The notes below the pieces were generated by a model. It was not told the origin of the DNA, ran no database searches, and was given only the letters and a program-made list of their open reading frames with translations. Both the position numbers and the translations under genes were made by a program. A DNA stretch of 64,000 bases from Kocuria coralli (GTDB lineage Bacteria; Actinomycetota; Actinomycetes; Actinomycetales; Micrococcaceae): contig NZ_ML708610.1 in NCBI RefSeq assembly GCF_008831305.1, forward strand, positions 62,001-126,000. The letters run 5' to 3'. Of this stretch, positions 1-10,722 are shown piece after piece (positions within the stretch are counted from its first letter, which is position 1; every line of letters begins with the position of its first letter).

Positions 1-625
<625 letters not shown>

Positions 626-1030
626 TTGATTTGGCGTTGGCTGGTGAACGCGCTCGCCGTGGCGGCCGCGACCTTCCTGGTACCCGGCATCTACATCACG
701 AACAGCAGCACGGGCGCCCAGGTGCTCGCGGTCATCGCCGTGGCCGCTGTTCTCGGTGCGCTGAACGCCGTGGTGAAACCGATCTTCACGATCCTCACCG
801 GGTGCCTGGTGATCCTGACCTTCGGGCTCTTCCTGATCGTGATCAACGCGATCATGCTCCTGGCCGCCTCATGGATCATGAGCTGGTTCGGGGGAGCGTG
901 GCACGTGGAGGGCTTCTGGCCGGCCGCCGTCCTGGGCTCCCTGGTGATCTCGGTGGTGAGCCTGGTCCTCGGCATGTTCGAGCCGCAGGGCCGCAGGAAC
1001 TACGGGAACTCCCCGGAGAGATACCGCTGA
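626..1030 (+). CDS. Phage-holin-family (PF04020-like) small membrane protein
   Basis: The protein is about 134 residues and almost entirely hydrophobic, with four predicted membrane segments (roughly residues 4-22, 30-48, 55-82 and 92-115) and a short hydrophilic tail EPQGRRNYGNSPERYR. The layout and the motif ALNAVVKPIFTILTGCLVILTFGLFLIVINAI (split: VVKPI, then LTFGL..NA) are typical of the 4-TMS PF04020 family, called phage holin family 4 or YvlD-like in databases; its function is not established. The TTG at 626 was chosen because GGAGA lies at 616-620, five bases upstream; the open frame extends further left without a ribosome site. It converges on the zinc transporter gene with a 24-base gap. 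A 15-base tandem duplication spans its stop codon. Confidence 0.7.
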   Translation: MIWRWLVNALAVAAATFLVPGIYITNSSTGAQVLAVIAVAAVLGALNAVVKPIFTILTGCLVILTFGLFLIVINAIMLLAASWIMSWFGGAWHVEGFWPAAVLGSLVISVVSLVLGMFEPQGRRNYGNSPERYR

Positions 1031-1046
1031 GCGAGATACCGCTGAG
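1018..1046. repeat. 15-bp tandem duplication across a stop codon
   Basis: GAGATACCGCTGAG occurs at 1018-1031 and again at 1033-1046, a period of 15 bases. The first copy encodes the last residues and the TGA stop (1028-1030) of the holin-like gene. The second repeats the stop in frame, so the duplication is neutral for the protein. Confidence 0.85.
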
Positions 1047-1054
1047 GTCGATGG

Positions 1055-1930
1055 TCAGATGAGCATGACCAGGCTGACGGCCATGACCGCCATGCCCGCC
1101 ACCAGGCCGTAGACGGAGAGGTGGTGGCCGCCGTACTTCTCGGAGGTCGGCAGCAGCTTGTCCAGGGAGATGAACACCATGATCCCCGCGACGGCGGCGA
1201 ACACGACGCCGAACAGGGTGTCCGTCAGCCACGGCCGGAGCACCGCGAAACCGAGCACGGCGCCCACCGGCTCCGCCAGTCCGGAGACGAAGGCCAAGCC
1301 CAGCGCCTTCATCTTGGAGCCGGTGGCCTGGTAGACGGGCACGGCCACGGCGATGCCCTCCGGGACGTTGTGCAGCGCGATGGCCACCGTGACGGGGATG
1401 GCCAGCTCAGGGTCGGCCAGTGCCGTCATGAAGGTGGCGAACCCCTCGGGGAAGTTGTGGATCGCGATCGCCACCGCCGTCAGCAGCCCCATGCGCAGCA
1501 GGGCCGAGTCCCGGGCGCTGCGCACCGGCTCCGACGGCTGGAGGGGTCGTGCAGGACCCAGCGGGCCGCGGGGGATGTCCTGGGGCTCGTGGGTGAACTC
1601 ATGCGGGTTGGAATGGGCCGGGACCAGCCGGTCGATCACCGCGATCACGGCGATGCCGCCGAAGAATCCGCCCACCATGGCCCATGCGCCGGCGCGCTCG
1701 CCCCCCTCGGCCGCGAGGAACTCGTGCGCCTTGGGCAGGATCTCCACGAAAGAGACGTAGAGCATCACCCCGGCCGAGAACCCCAGGCTGATCGCCAGGA
1801 ACCGTGCATTGGCGCGGTCGGCCATGAACGCGGTCAGGCCGCCCAGGCCCGTGGCCAGCCCGGCCAGTAGCGTCAGGGTGAAGGCGATCCCCACACCGCC
1901 CGCGACTCCGCCGTCTAACAGACCGCCCAC
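1055..1930 (-). CDS. zupT: ZIP-family divalent metal (zinc) transporter, ZupT-like
   Basis: This 291-residue polytopic membrane protein matches the ZIP family, which imports Zn(II) and to a lesser extent Fe, Mn or Co. The two metal-site signatures are visible: HNFPEG at residues 158-163 and HNVPEG at 187-192. A His-containing loop between the N- and C-terminal helix bundles (about 102-135, AHSNPHEFTHEP) is the usual variable loop. Length and motif spacing fit ZupT (about 260-290 aa). The start is the GTG at 1930, five bases after the stop of the NYN nuclease gene, so the two are probably co-transcribed and translationally coupled. A GTG about 12 codons further in is an alternative start. No metal-responsive operator is visible directly upstream. 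Confidence 0.9.
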   Translation of the reverse strand: MGGLLDGGVAGGVGIAFTLTLLAGLATGLGGLTAFMADRANARFLAISLGFSAGVMLYVSFVEILPKAHEFLAAEGGERAGAWAMVGGFFGGIAVIAVIDRLVPAHSNPHEFTHEPQDIPRGPLGPARPLQPSEPVRSARDSALLRMGLLTAVAIAIHNFPEGFATFMTALADPELAIPVTVAIALHNVPEGIAVAVPVYQATGSKMKALGLAFVSGLAEPVGAVLGFAVLRPWLTDTLFGVVFAAVAGIMVFISLDKLLPTSEKYGGHHLSVYGLVAGMAVMAVSLVMLI

Positions 1931-1935
1931 CAGCG

Positions 1936-2577
1936 TTACAGGTAACGGGCCGGGTCGAAGGAATCCAGCTCGATGATCCGCAGTCGCGGCAGGGGAGCGT
2001 TGAAGGCGTCGAAGTCATCCTCCAGATCCACGATCTGCAGGCCCTCTTCCTCGAGATCGTGCAGCCCCGCCGAGAGCAGCTCGCGGAAGCACAGCACGGA
2101 GACCCGCCGGCCGTCGTCGAGCAGGGCGCGTAGCTGATCCACGAAGTCGATGTCATGAGTGGCCAGCACCACGTCACCGCTGCCCTGGGCCAGGATGGCG
2201 TCCAGGGTGCGCTGGATGCCGACGTCCACCACCTTGACGCGCGCGGGCCCCGACAGCGGGACCACCTGATAGTCGAAACCGCGCAGGGCGGCCACGAAGC
2301 TGAAGGGGAGGTGCCCGTTGGAGCCGTTGAGGAAGAACAGCCCCTTGGTCTTCTGGTCCCACAGCTTCCGGGCGCCCTGCATCACGCGCTCCCAGCGGGG
2401 GCGCTCCTCGGGACGCGGCTTGCGTTCCAGCAGTGACATGCCCAGAGTGGCGTCGATGTTCTCGCCGTCCACCAGCAGGTAGGTCGTGCGGCTGCCCGGG
2501 TCCTCCGGGGTCGCGCCGTCGGTGATGTCGCGCCGGGGGTCCTCCCGGTCTGCGAAGCTCGGATCGTGCTCGTTCAT
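1936..2577 (-). CDS. NYN-domain (PIN-like) ribonuclease-family protein
   Basis: The protein has 213 residues. After a charged 30-residue N-terminal segment, LLVDGENID starts a NYN/PIN-like fold. Acidic residues at the expected places (VDGENID; VVDVGIQRTLD; ATHDIDFVDQL) would bind the metal ions of the nuclease centre. NYN proteins (PF01936) are predicted RNases related to LabA and YacP, but the bacterial targets are mostly unknown, so the substrate here is not assigned. It ends five bases before the zinc transporter gene and is likely its operon partner; whether the two are functionally linked is not clear. The start is the ATG at 2577. Confidence 0.8.
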   Translation of the reverse strand: MNEHDPSFADREDPRRDITDGATPEDPGSRTTYLLVDGENIDATLGMSLLERKPRPEERPRWERVMQGARKLWDQKTKGLFFLNGSNGHLPFSFVAALRGFDYQVVPLSGPARVKVVDVGIQRTLDAILAQGSGDVVLATHDIDFVDQLRALLDDGRRVSVLCFRELLSAGLHDLEEEGLQIVDLEDDFDAFNAPLPRLRIIELDSFDPARYL

Positions 2578-2705
2578 GACCTAGAGCCTACGGGAGGTAG
2601 CGCTGCCGTGCTGACTGCGCGCGCGCCCGGGCGGGCATTCACGGGCGCTTCCATGGAGGCGGCGGCAGGCCGTAGTCCACCCGGGCGGCTCTGCGACGGG
2701 CGGAA

Positions 2706-3308
2706 TCAGATCCACCCCTGCTGCCAGGCGATCTCCGCGGCCTCGTGCCGGGAGTGCGCGTGCAGCTTCGCCATGGCGGTGGACAGATAGTTCCGGACCG
2801 TCCCCGGGGCCAGGTGCAGCCGCTGGGCGATCTGCGCGATGGGCGCCGTGCCCCGGGATTCGCGCAGGACATCCAGTTCGCGATCGGTCAGCGGGCACTG
2901 CTCGGCGCTCAGCGCCGAGGCGGCGATCTCCGGGTCGACGTAGCGCTTGCCGGCGGCGACCTGCCGGATCACGTCCGCCAGCTCCTCGGCCGGGGTGGAT
3001 TTGGGTACGAAGCCCGAGACCTTGGAGGCCAGCGCTCGCCGCAGCACGCCCGGGCGGGCGTGGCGGGTGACGATCATGGTCTTGGCGGGCACCGATCGCA
3101 GGATCTTCTCCGAGGCGTCCAGGCCATCGGTGGGCGGCATCTCGAGGTCCAGGAGGCACACGTCGGGCTGGTGCTCGACGGCGAGCTCGACGGCCCCGGT
3201 GGAGGTGTCCGTGTCGGCGACGACCTCGATGTCCTCCTCCAGGTTCAGCAGGGCCACGAGGGCTCCGCGGATGAGGTGCTCGTCGTCGGCGATGAGCAGG
3301 CGGATCAT
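2706..3308 (-). CDS. NarL/FixJ (LuxR-type) response regulator
   Basis: The 200-residue protein has an N-terminal receiver domain (MIRLLIADDEH; phospho-acceptor Asp in CLLDLEMP; conserved Thr in MIVTRH; Lys in FVPKS) and a C-terminal GerE/LuxR helix-turn-helix beginning LTDRELDVL and ending near AMAKLHAHSRHEA. It is the regulator of the adjacent DesK-like kinase: its ATG at 3308 overlaps the kinase stop by 4 bases (ATGA). The open frame continues upstream, but only this start gives a complete receiver and the coupling. All phosphorylation residues are present. Targets are unknown; the repeated TTGTCATGG near the kinase start is a candidate binding site. Confidence 0.92.
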   Translation of the reverse strand: MIRLLIADDEHLIRGALVALLNLEEDIEVVADTDTSTGAVELAVEHQPDVCLLDLEMPPTDGLDASEKILRSVPAKTMIVTRHARPGVLRRALASKVSGFVPKSTPAEELADVIRQVAAGKRYVDPEIAASALSAEQCPLTDRELDVLRESRGTAPIAQIAQRLHLAPGTVRNYLSTAMAKLHAHSRHEAAEIAWQQGWI

Positions 3309-4588
3309 GAGACATCCTCCGGGGTGGTCGCGGCTGGGCTGGTATCCGGCCCAGTATCGTCCGGCAGCGTGGCGGTGACCGTGAAGGAGTCCTCTCCGCG
3401 GGTCACGGACAGGTCCCCGCCGGCCTCCCGGAGCCGTTCGCGCAGACTGTCCAAGCCGGAACCCCGCCCTCCCGGATGGTCGCCGGCCGGCGGGACATGG
3501 CCGTTGCGCACGCCGTCGTTGGTGACGGTCAGGCACAGGTCGCCGCGGGAGTCCCGCAGCAGCCGGTAGGAGGCGGTGGTGGGTTTCGCGTGCCGCAGGA
3601 TGTTGGTGGTGGCCTCCCGCGTGACCAGGCCCAGGAGGCGGCGCGACTCGGGGCTCGACGGGGAGAGGTCACCCGAATACTGCGACTGGATGCCCGCCGA
3701 GGTCAGGACATCCGCCGCGTTGGCCAGTTCCTCGGACAACGAGACCTGCCGCAGGCCGTGCACCAGGGCCCGGGTCTGATCCAGGGCGGCGCGGGCCTCC
3801 TCGCGCGTCTCGCGCAGCTGGACCCGGGCGGCGTCGAGGTCCCGGTCCAGGAGCCGCTCGGCCAGCTCGGCCTTGAGGGCGATCACCTGCAGATGATGAC
3901 CCTGGATGTCGTGCAGATCCGAGGCGAAGCGCAGGCGCTCCCGCGTGACGGCCAGGTCGGATTCCGCGGCGCGGGCGCGATCCAGCCTCTCGATGATGCC
4001 CCACCACCACACGCTGAAGAAGATGATCCCCGGGGTGAGCAGGACCATGAAGAACGTAGGGGAGAGGGCGGGGAGCTGCGCCGCCCAGATCTCGGGCGCC
4101 GTGGCCGGGGAGATCGCCCTGGCGCTGAGCAGCTGACCCGCGGCCAGCACCAGGCCTATGGACTGCACCGGTACGGCCGCCCTGCGGGGGACGTTGATGC
4201 TGAGGGCGCTGATAGCGATCCACGGCGGGATGAGGCCGACGAGGGTCCAGCGGGGGTCCAGGACCGAGACGACCACGACGACGCCGGCCGGCACCAGCAG
4301 CATCAGTCTCTCGAGGAGGGTGGCGTTCTGCGCCCAGAGCCCTGCCTTGTAGACGCGGGTGAAGAGGACGTATCCGGTGAAGGCCGCGGCCGTGGACCCC
4401 ATGAAGACCACCAGGCCCGCGGTCACCCCGGGAGAGGTGACGACGACGAACATGAGGGTGAGCGCATAGATCAGCACTGCGTAGAGGACCAGGCCGCCCC
4501 ATGTGTAGAGCCAGGACTCGCGCACTCCCAGGCCCCGGCCCTCCGGCGCGTGGGGCCGGGGAGGCTCGGCGTCGTCAGCTGTTGTCAT
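3305..4588 (-). CDS. Sensor histidine kinase, DesK/NarX-type (HisKA_3)
   Basis: This 427-residue membrane kinase has about five or six hydrophobic segments between residues 30 and 200 and little extracytoplasmic sequence, so it probably senses within the membrane. A short coiled linker leads to the HisKA_3 dimerization domain with FASDLHDIQGHHLQ (phospho-accepting His about residue 226). The ATPase N-box (REATTNILRHA) and G-box (GRGSGLDSLRERL) follow. The DLHD..GHHL pattern is the DesK-like group, often tied to membrane-lipid or cell-envelope stress. The start at 4588 (MTTADDAE) is preferred; an upstream in-frame ATG at 4708 would add 40 residues unlike a kinase N-terminus. It is the first gene of a two-gene operon with the response regulator. 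Confidence 0.9.
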   Translation of the reverse strand: MTTADDAEPPRPHAPEGRGLGVRESWLYTWGGLVLYAVLIYALTLMFVVVTSPGVTAGLVVFMGSTAAAFTGYVLFTRVYKAGLWAQNATLLERLMLLVPAGVVVVVSVLDPRWTLVGLIPPWIAISALSINVPRRAAVPVQSIGLVLAAGQLLSARAISPATAPEIWAAQLPALSPTFFMVLLTPGIIFFSVWWWGIIERLDRARAAESDLAVTRERLRFASDLHDIQGHHLQVIALKAELAERLLDRDLDAARVQLRETREEARAALDQTRALVHGLRQVSLSEELANAADVLTSAGIQSQYSGDLSPSSPESRRLLGLVTREATTNILRHAKPTTASYRLLRDSRGDLCLTVTNDGVRNGHVPPAGDHPGGRGSGLDSLRERLREAGGDLSVTRGEDSFTVTATLPDDTGPDTSPAATTPEDVS

Positions 4589-4622
4589 GGCACTCACCGT
4601 AGACCGATGACTTTTGTCATGG
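4582..4622. promoter_or_regulatory. Candidate operator: two TTGTCATGG copies and an ATGAC-N4-GTCAT palindrome
   Basis: The 9-mer TTGTCATGG occurs at 4582-4590, overlapping the kinase start codon, and at 4614-4622, 32 bases away (about three helical turns). The second copy is part of a perfect palindrome, ATGAC (4607-4611), TTTT, GTCAT (4616-4620). Position and symmetry fit an autoregulatory site for the NarL-type regulator of this operon. No experimental motif is known to me for this regulator, so this is inference. Confidence 0.4.
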
Positions 4623-4792
4623 TCCGGATGTGAAACCTGCACCGACGACGATGACACCGTGACACTGCCCGGACGGGGCGGCATTTGGGAGATTGGTGAC
4701 ATCGCCACAGGGCGCCGGCCGACGACGGAGAGCCTTGACTCTCCCGTTCCGGTTCCGATCGCCCGTCCGTCTCGCTCCTACAGGAGGACACC

Positions 4793-5269
4793 ATGTACGA
4801 GTCCCTGCAGAACTTCACGCAGTCCATGCCCGACGCACTTCAATGGATCGGCGTGATCCTGATCAGCGCCATCCCCTTCGTCGAGTCCTACCTCGGAGCG
4901 GCCATCGGCGTGATCGCAGGGTTGCCCCTCTTCATCGCCATCCCGGCGGCCGTGATCGGCAACTTCGCCTCGATGCTCCTCCTGGTCCAGATCGCCCACG
5001 GCACCCGGCGGAAGATCAAGGGCGGTCAGGAACCGGAGCTGAGCCCCCGGCAGCAGCGGATCAAGCGCCTGCTCGACCGGTTCGGCGTCCCGGGGGTCTC
5101 CCTGCTCGGACAGTGGATCCTGCCCAGCCAGATCACCTCGTCGCTCATGGTCTCCTTCGGTGCCTCTAAGAACACCGTGATCCTCTGGCAGACGATCTCG
5201 ATCGTCCTGTGGGGCGTCGGCTTCGGGCTCCTGGCGAGCCTGGGCGTGGAGGTCCTGGCCGGCCGGTGA
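4793..5269 (+). CDS. Small multidrug-export-family membrane protein (PF06695-like)
   Basis: The 158-residue protein has three or four hydrophobic segments (about 18-40, 45-66, and 125-155) around a basic cytoplasmic loop (GTRRKIKGG..LSPRQQRIKRLLDRFG). The sequence AIPFVESYLGAAIGVIAGLPL and the reentrant-type segment GVPGVSLLGQWILPSQITS match the small-multidrug-export family, which shares the fold idea of DedA proteins; the transported substrate is not known. AGGAGG at 4781-4786 lies seven bases before the ATG at 4793. It is divergent from the DesK-like operon and sits between two two-component systems, so it is a plausible target of the regulator encoded to the left. A strong hairpin follows it. 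Confidence 0.8.
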   Translation: MYESLQNFTQSMPDALQWIGVILISAIPFVESYLGAAIGVIAGLPLFIAIPAAVIGNFASMLLLVQIAHGTRRKIKGGQEPELSPRQQRIKRLLDRFGVPGVSLLGQWILPSQITSSLMVSFGASKNTVILWQTISIVLWGVGFGLLASLGVEVLAGR

Positions 5270-5292
5270 GCATAGGGACGCCGTCTTCCGGT

Positions 5293-5346
5293 GAGTGGTC
5301 GATCTGATCGCCTGTCAGCTCCGCCAGGCGATCAGATCGACCACTC
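5293..5346. terminator. Bidirectional terminator hairpin, 22-bp perfect arms
   Basis: Left arm 5293-5314 and right arm 5325-5346 are exact reverse complements (22 bp) around a 10-base loop. It lies between the ends of two convergent genes and has no T-tract, which is usual for high-GC actinobacterial terminators. Termination is inferred from position and structure. Confidence 0.8.
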
Positions 5347-5431
5347 GGGTGAGACGGACCCGCGGATCGCCCGGTCGCTGGAAACGGACGGTCAGACCGA
5401 CCACCCGGCCGGCCCGGAGCTGCCGGAGAAC

Positions 5432-6109
5432 TCAGACGATCCCGGATTCGTGCGCCATGACCACCAGCTGGACCCTGTCGCGGGCCTCCAGCTTGGCCAG
5501 GATGCGGGAGACGTGCGTCTTGACCGTCGGTTCGGAGAGCACCAGCCGGTCCATGATCTCCGCGTTGGACAGACCGTGGCCCACGAGCTCGAAGACCTCC
5601 CGTTCGCGCGGGGTCAGCGTCTTGAACCGGGGGTCCTCCTGCGCCTCCGGACGCGGGGGATCGATGAACCGCTGCATGAGCCGGTGCGTGGTCGACGGCG
5701 CGATCACCGCATCCCCCCGATGGCAGGTCCGGATGGCCGAGAGCAGCTCCTCCGGCATGGCGTCTTTCAGGAGGAAGCCGCTGGCGCCCGCGCGGATGCC
5801 GTCGAGGGCGTATTCGTCGAGGTCGAAGGTGGTCAGCAGCACCACGGTCACCTGGGGTCTCAGCGCCAGGATCTCCCGGGTGGCCTCCAGCCCGTCCTGA
5901 CGGGGCATGCGGATGTCCATGAGCACCACGTCCGGGCCTCGATCCTCCTCGCTCAAGGAGCGGACGGCTTCGACGGCCTGGACGCCGTCCCCGGCCTCGC
6001 CCACCACGACGAGGTCCGGCTGGGAGCCGATCAGCATCGAGAAGCCCCCGCGGACCAGGGGCTGGTCGTCCACCAGCAGAACGCGGATGGGTTGTGCCGC
6101 GGCGGTCAT
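5432..6109 (-). CDS. NarL-type response regulator (second system)
   Basis: The 225-residue protein has a receiver domain (IRVLLVDDQPLVRGG; Asp in VVLMDIRMPRQDGLEA; Thr in VLLTTF; Lys in GFLLKD) and a LuxR-type helix-turn-helix near the C-terminus (LTPREREVFELVGHGLSN, then PTVKTHVSRILAKL). It is a complete DNA-binding regulator. Its ATG at 6109 overlaps the stop of the kinase gene by four bases (ATGA), so the pair is coupled. The longer upstream extension of the frame is rejected for that reason. The family often regulates neighbouring ABC exporters in actinobacteria; here the MacB/FtsX exporter lies upstream of the kinase, separated by a hairpin. Confidence 0.93.
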   Translation of the reverse strand: MTAAAQPIRVLLVDDQPLVRGGFSMLIGSQPDLVVVGEAGDGVQAVEAVRSLSEEDRGPDVVLMDIRMPRQDGLEATREILALRPQVTVVLLTTFDLDEYALDGIRAGASGFLLKDAMPEELLSAIRTCHRGDAVIAPSTTHRLMQRFIDPPRPEAQEDPRFKTLTPREREVFELVGHGLSNAEIMDRLVLSEPTVKTHVSRILAKLEARDRVQLVVMAHESGIV

Positions 6110-7455
6110 GGGGTCCTCCCGGTCGATGACTCGTACCGTGCCCCCTGCGGAGGCCGGGTGTCCCTGTCGGCGGTGGTCTCGGATGCGCTGCCGGTAGGGA
6201 CCCAGCCACGGACCATCCACCGATCGGGATTGCCGGGCAGCGGGCCGGCCTGCACCTGTCCACCGTAGATGCTCATCCTCTCGGCTAGCCCGCGCAAGCC
6301 GTGACCCGACGACGGGATGACCGTCCGCCCATCGCGTGCGAGCAGACCGTCGTTGAGAACGGCTACCTCGACCCAGTCCGGCGCGCTCCGGACCTCGACG
6401 GTGGCCGCGGTGGCTCCCGGGGCGTGCTTGAGGGCGTTGGTCAGCGCCTCCTGCACCAGGCGGTAGATCGCCAGGGAAGGACCGGGCGACAGCATCGTCA
6501 GGGCGTCACCGGCGTCGTTCAGGAGCAGCTCAACGGGCAGACCCGCCTGGCGCACGCTGCGCACCAGATCGGACAGGTCCGAGGCCGTGGGAACGGGCGC
6601 CTTCTGGTGCTCCTCCCCGGTGCGCAGCACGCCGAGCAGCCGGCGCATCTCCGCGAGCGAGCCCCGTGCGGTCGCGGAGATGCGCTCCAGGCTGTCGGTC
6701 GCAGCGCGTGGATTCTCCTGCGCGGCGTAACGAGCGCCGTCGGCCTGGGTGATCACCACGGAGAGGGAATGGGCTATGACGTCGTGCATCTCCCTGGCGA
6801 TGCGGGTCCGCTCGTCCTGAGCGGCGATGCGGACCTCCTGCTCCCGCTCGACCTCCAGCCGGTGGGCCCAGGCGGCCAGGGCCTCAGCCCTTTCCGCCAG
6901 TGCCTGCGCCCGCTGGGCCTCGGCCTCCTGGCGCTCCAGTTTGGAACGCTTCACATCGCCCAGCAGATAGGACGTGGCGATCACCAGCCACACGGGGGTG
7001 AAAATCATGATCGTCATCCACCAGTCGATCCCGGTATCGGCAGGGCCCGCCTGGACGAGGTTCTGGCCGGCCCACCGCGGGCTCGAGAGGTTGAAGATCG
7101 CCGTCAGCGCCAGGGCGAGCCCCAGGACTCCCAGCCGTACCCGGCGGGAGCACGTGGCGGCCACGCGATAGATCACCATGGGTACCGCCCAGATGCCCAC
7201 GCCGACGGGCCACGTGCCCATCACCGGCACCGCGATCACCGCGCCGGCAGCCACGAGAACCGCCGCCAGGGCGGGCCAGGTGATCCGCAGGTAGACGGGC
7301 AGGGCTATCAGAGCGCCGGCCAGGACAGTGGAAGCACTCGGCATCGGCATGGTGCCGACCCAGACCGTCATGAAGGCCAGCGCGGAGACCACGATCGCGT
7401 TCATGGCGACCGGATGCTCCTCGATCCATCGGGCGATGGAGATGTGGATTCTCAT
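6106..7455 (-). CDS. Sensor histidine kinase (HisKA_3/HATPase_c), second system
   Basis: The 449-residue kinase has a membrane region of about five helices (residues 18-165), a coiled segment rich in Ala/Arg/Glu (170-210), the dimerization motif REMHDVIAHSLSVV (phospho-His about 224) and an ATPase domain with N-box VQEALTNALKHAP and G-box SGHGLRGLAERM. The extracytoplasmic loops are short. A stretch of about 30 residues after the ATPase core is low-complexity. The start at 7455 (MRIHISIARW) fits the family and lies shortly downstream of a terminator hairpin. It probably responds to an envelope signal or an antimicrobial peptide, given the exporter genes upstream; that is inference from context. 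Confidence 0.9.
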   Translation of the reverse strand: MRIHISIARWIEEHPVAMNAIVVSALAFMTVWVGTMPMPSASTVLAGALIALPVYLRITWPALAAVLVAAGAVIAVPVMGTWPVGVGIWAVPMVIYRVAATCSRRVRLGVLGLALALTAIFNLSSPRWAGQNLVQAGPADTGIDWWMTIMIFTPVWLVIATSYLLGDVKRSKLERQEAEAQRAQALAERAEALAAWAHRLEVEREQEVRIAAQDERTRIAREMHDVIAHSLSVVITQADGARYAAQENPRAATDSLERISATARGSLAEMRRLLGVLRTGEEHQKAPVPTASDLSDLVRSVRQAGLPVELLLNDAGDALTMLSPGPSLAIYRLVQEALTNALKHAPGATAATVEVRSAPDWVEVAVLNDGLLARDGRTVIPSSGHGLRGLAERMSIYGGQVQAGPLPGNPDRWMVRGWVPTGSASETTADRDTRPPQGARYESSTGRTP

Positions 7456-7468
7456 GGTTCCTTCCGTG

Positions 7469-7500
7469 TCCGGGGCAGGCCGCGACGGGCCTGCCCCGGA
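7469..7500 (-). terminator. Hairpin between the FtsX permease and the kinase gene
   Basis: Arms 7469-7481 and 7488-7500 are exact 13-bp reverse complements with a six-base loop. It lies between the stop of the permease gene (7520) and the start of the kinase (7455), so it probably ends or attenuates transcripts of the exporter operon before the two-component genes. Confidence 0.7.
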
Positions 7501-7519
7501 TGGTCCTGATTGTCCCCCG

Positions 7520-9759
7520 TCACTCGACGGAGGCCAGGCCCTCGACCGGCGACACCCGGGTGGCGCGGCGTGTGGGCAGCGCCGCCGCGATCATCGCGGT
7601 GAGCCACCCGCCGAGCACGACGGCGGCGAACCCGACCCACGGCACGGTCAGCAGCACCGGGATGGCCGGGGTCACCATGGCCGAGACCACCGAGGTCCCG
7701 AGCAGCCACCCGCCGATGACGCCGGCCGCGCACGCCGCGGCCGCCACCAGCAGCGCCTCGCGCCGGATGGTCGAGGCCAGCTGCCCCCGGGACAGGCCCA
7801 GGGCCCTGAGCAGCGAGTTCTCGCGGGTGCGCTCCAGCACCGACAGGGACATCGTGGAGGCGATCCCCAGCACCGAGACCAGGACCGAGGCCCCGAGCAG
7901 TCCGAGCGCCACGCCGAGCATGATGTTGAGGATGTCCACGTACATCGCCTTGTCCAGCGCGACCCGGCCGGTCTCCCAGGAGTCCGCGCCCGTGATGGCG
8001 CCGATCTCGCTCAGGGCGTCGGAGGTCGCGCCGCCGCCGATGCCCTGTTGCAGGTCTATATGCGTTTCGCCGTCCGTGCGGTCGACCGAGAGGACGTTGC
8101 CGACCCCCTCCAGCTCGCGCACCGCGGTGTCGTCCACCGGCTGGCTGATCGTGACGTCCACGGGGTCGCGCTCGTCCAGGTGCTCCAGGACGGAGCGCTG
8201 GGCGACGGCGTGGCCCGTCAGGACGGTGGCCACCAGGGTGATGCCGATCAGCAGGGCGGTGGCGGTCGTGGTGGTGCGCGCGGGATGCCGGGCGGCGTTG
8301 GCCGCGGCCAACGCCGACGGCGTGCGGCCGGGCAGCAGCTTGCCCAGCAGGTAGACCACGCCGGGCATCCACAGCCGGGAGGTCAGCACCAGACCCAGTC
8401 CCGTGGCGGCGCCGGAGACGATGCCCACGACCGCCTGGTCCTGGACCGAGGCGGCCCACGCGAGGGTGCCCGCCCCGCCCAGGAACACGATGGTGCCGAG
8501 AGCGGACCGGACCACGGGAATGCGATCGCTCGCCCGGGAACCGCGCATGCCGTCCAGGGGCGAGGCCTGCATGGCACGCCGCGCGGGCCCGAACGATGCC
8601 AGGAGGGTCACCAGGACGCCCAGTCCCAGGCCGGCGAGGACATCGCGTGCCGAGACCGCCACGACCACCCAGTCGGGCAGCACGGGGCTCAGCGCGAAAC
8701 CGACGCCCACGATGGCGGCGACCCCCAGTGCGGAGGCGACCACGCCGATCACGAGTGCTTCCAGCAGGACGGACCTGCGCAGCTGGGCGCCCGTGGCCCC
8801 CAGGCAGCGCAGCAGCGCCAGTTCCCGCGCCCGTTGCGCCGTCAGGACCCCGAAGGTCGTGGTGATCACCAGGAACGCGACGATCGCGGCGAGCAGGGCG
8901 AAGGCCAGCAGGAAAGCGAGCATGATGTTGGAATCACCGGACATCTCCTCGAGCAGCTGGTCGGTCTGCTCCTGCGGCGTCAGCACGTCGGCGGTGATGT
9001 CGTCGGCGGCCAGGAGGTCCTGGATCCCCGAACGCACCGTCTCGAGGTCGGCCCCCGGGGCCAGCCGGACGAGCGAGTCGCCGCTGCTGACATAGATCTC
9101 GGAGTCCTGCGGCGACATCGCCGTGAACTGCGATTGAGTCACCCAGCCAGTGGTGAAGGAGGACATCTCCGGGACGTCCACGATGCCCGTGACGGTCAGC
9201 TCGGCGGGCTCGGGAGCGATGACCTGCCCCGCGTCCGTCGAGCCGTCCGCCGGTGCCTCCTGGTAGGTCTCCGCGGGCTGGGCGGTGAAACTGTCGCCCA
9301 CCGCGAGACCGGCGCTCTCCGCCCGTCCCTGGGTCAGCAGGATCTCGCCCTCCTCGGTGGGGAAGGCCCCCTCCGCGAGGTCCCACGGGAAGAGGGAGGT
9401 GTCCGTGGGGGCCACCGTGAAGTAGAGCCCGGGATCATTGCTGCCCTGGCCCTCCATGGCCGCATAGGTCGCGGGCTGGGGCCAGACGGCCTCCACCCCG
9501 TCCACCTCCGCGATCTCGTTGACCTGATCCATCGTCGCGAAGTTCATCTGCTGGTCGGGACCCTGGTAGGTGTTGTCCGTCGCGATCACCAGGTCCGCAT
9601 TCCTGCTGCCCTCGGCCATCGAGCTCACCAGGGACGCGTTCATGGTGGTCGAAAGCATGAAGGATGCGGTGGAGAATGCGGCCGAGACCGCCACGCACAG
9701 TCCGATGAGCACATACCGCGCCCACTGCAGACGCAGACGGTTGAGGACGAGCCGCCGCA

Positions 9760-9760
<1 letters not shown>
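7520..9760 (-). CDS. FtsX/MacB-type ABC transporter permease
   Basis: The permease has 746 residues with the double-module layout: an N-terminal membrane helix (about 15-38), a large extracytoplasmic domain (about 40-265), three helices (first FtsX module, about 275-400), a linker with further helices, a second extracytoplasmic part, and a second FtsX module to the C-terminus (SVLERTRENSLLRALGLSRGQL). Such permeases work mechanically with a cytoplasmic ATPase to export lipids, peptides or lipoproteins. The GTG/ATG choice is set by the ATPase gene: ATG at 9760 overlaps its stop by one base (TGATG). The open frame continues upstream through the ATPase region, but that part is out of frame with the real gene there. 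The substrate is unknown. Confidence 0.9.
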
Positions 9761-10722
<962 letters not shown>

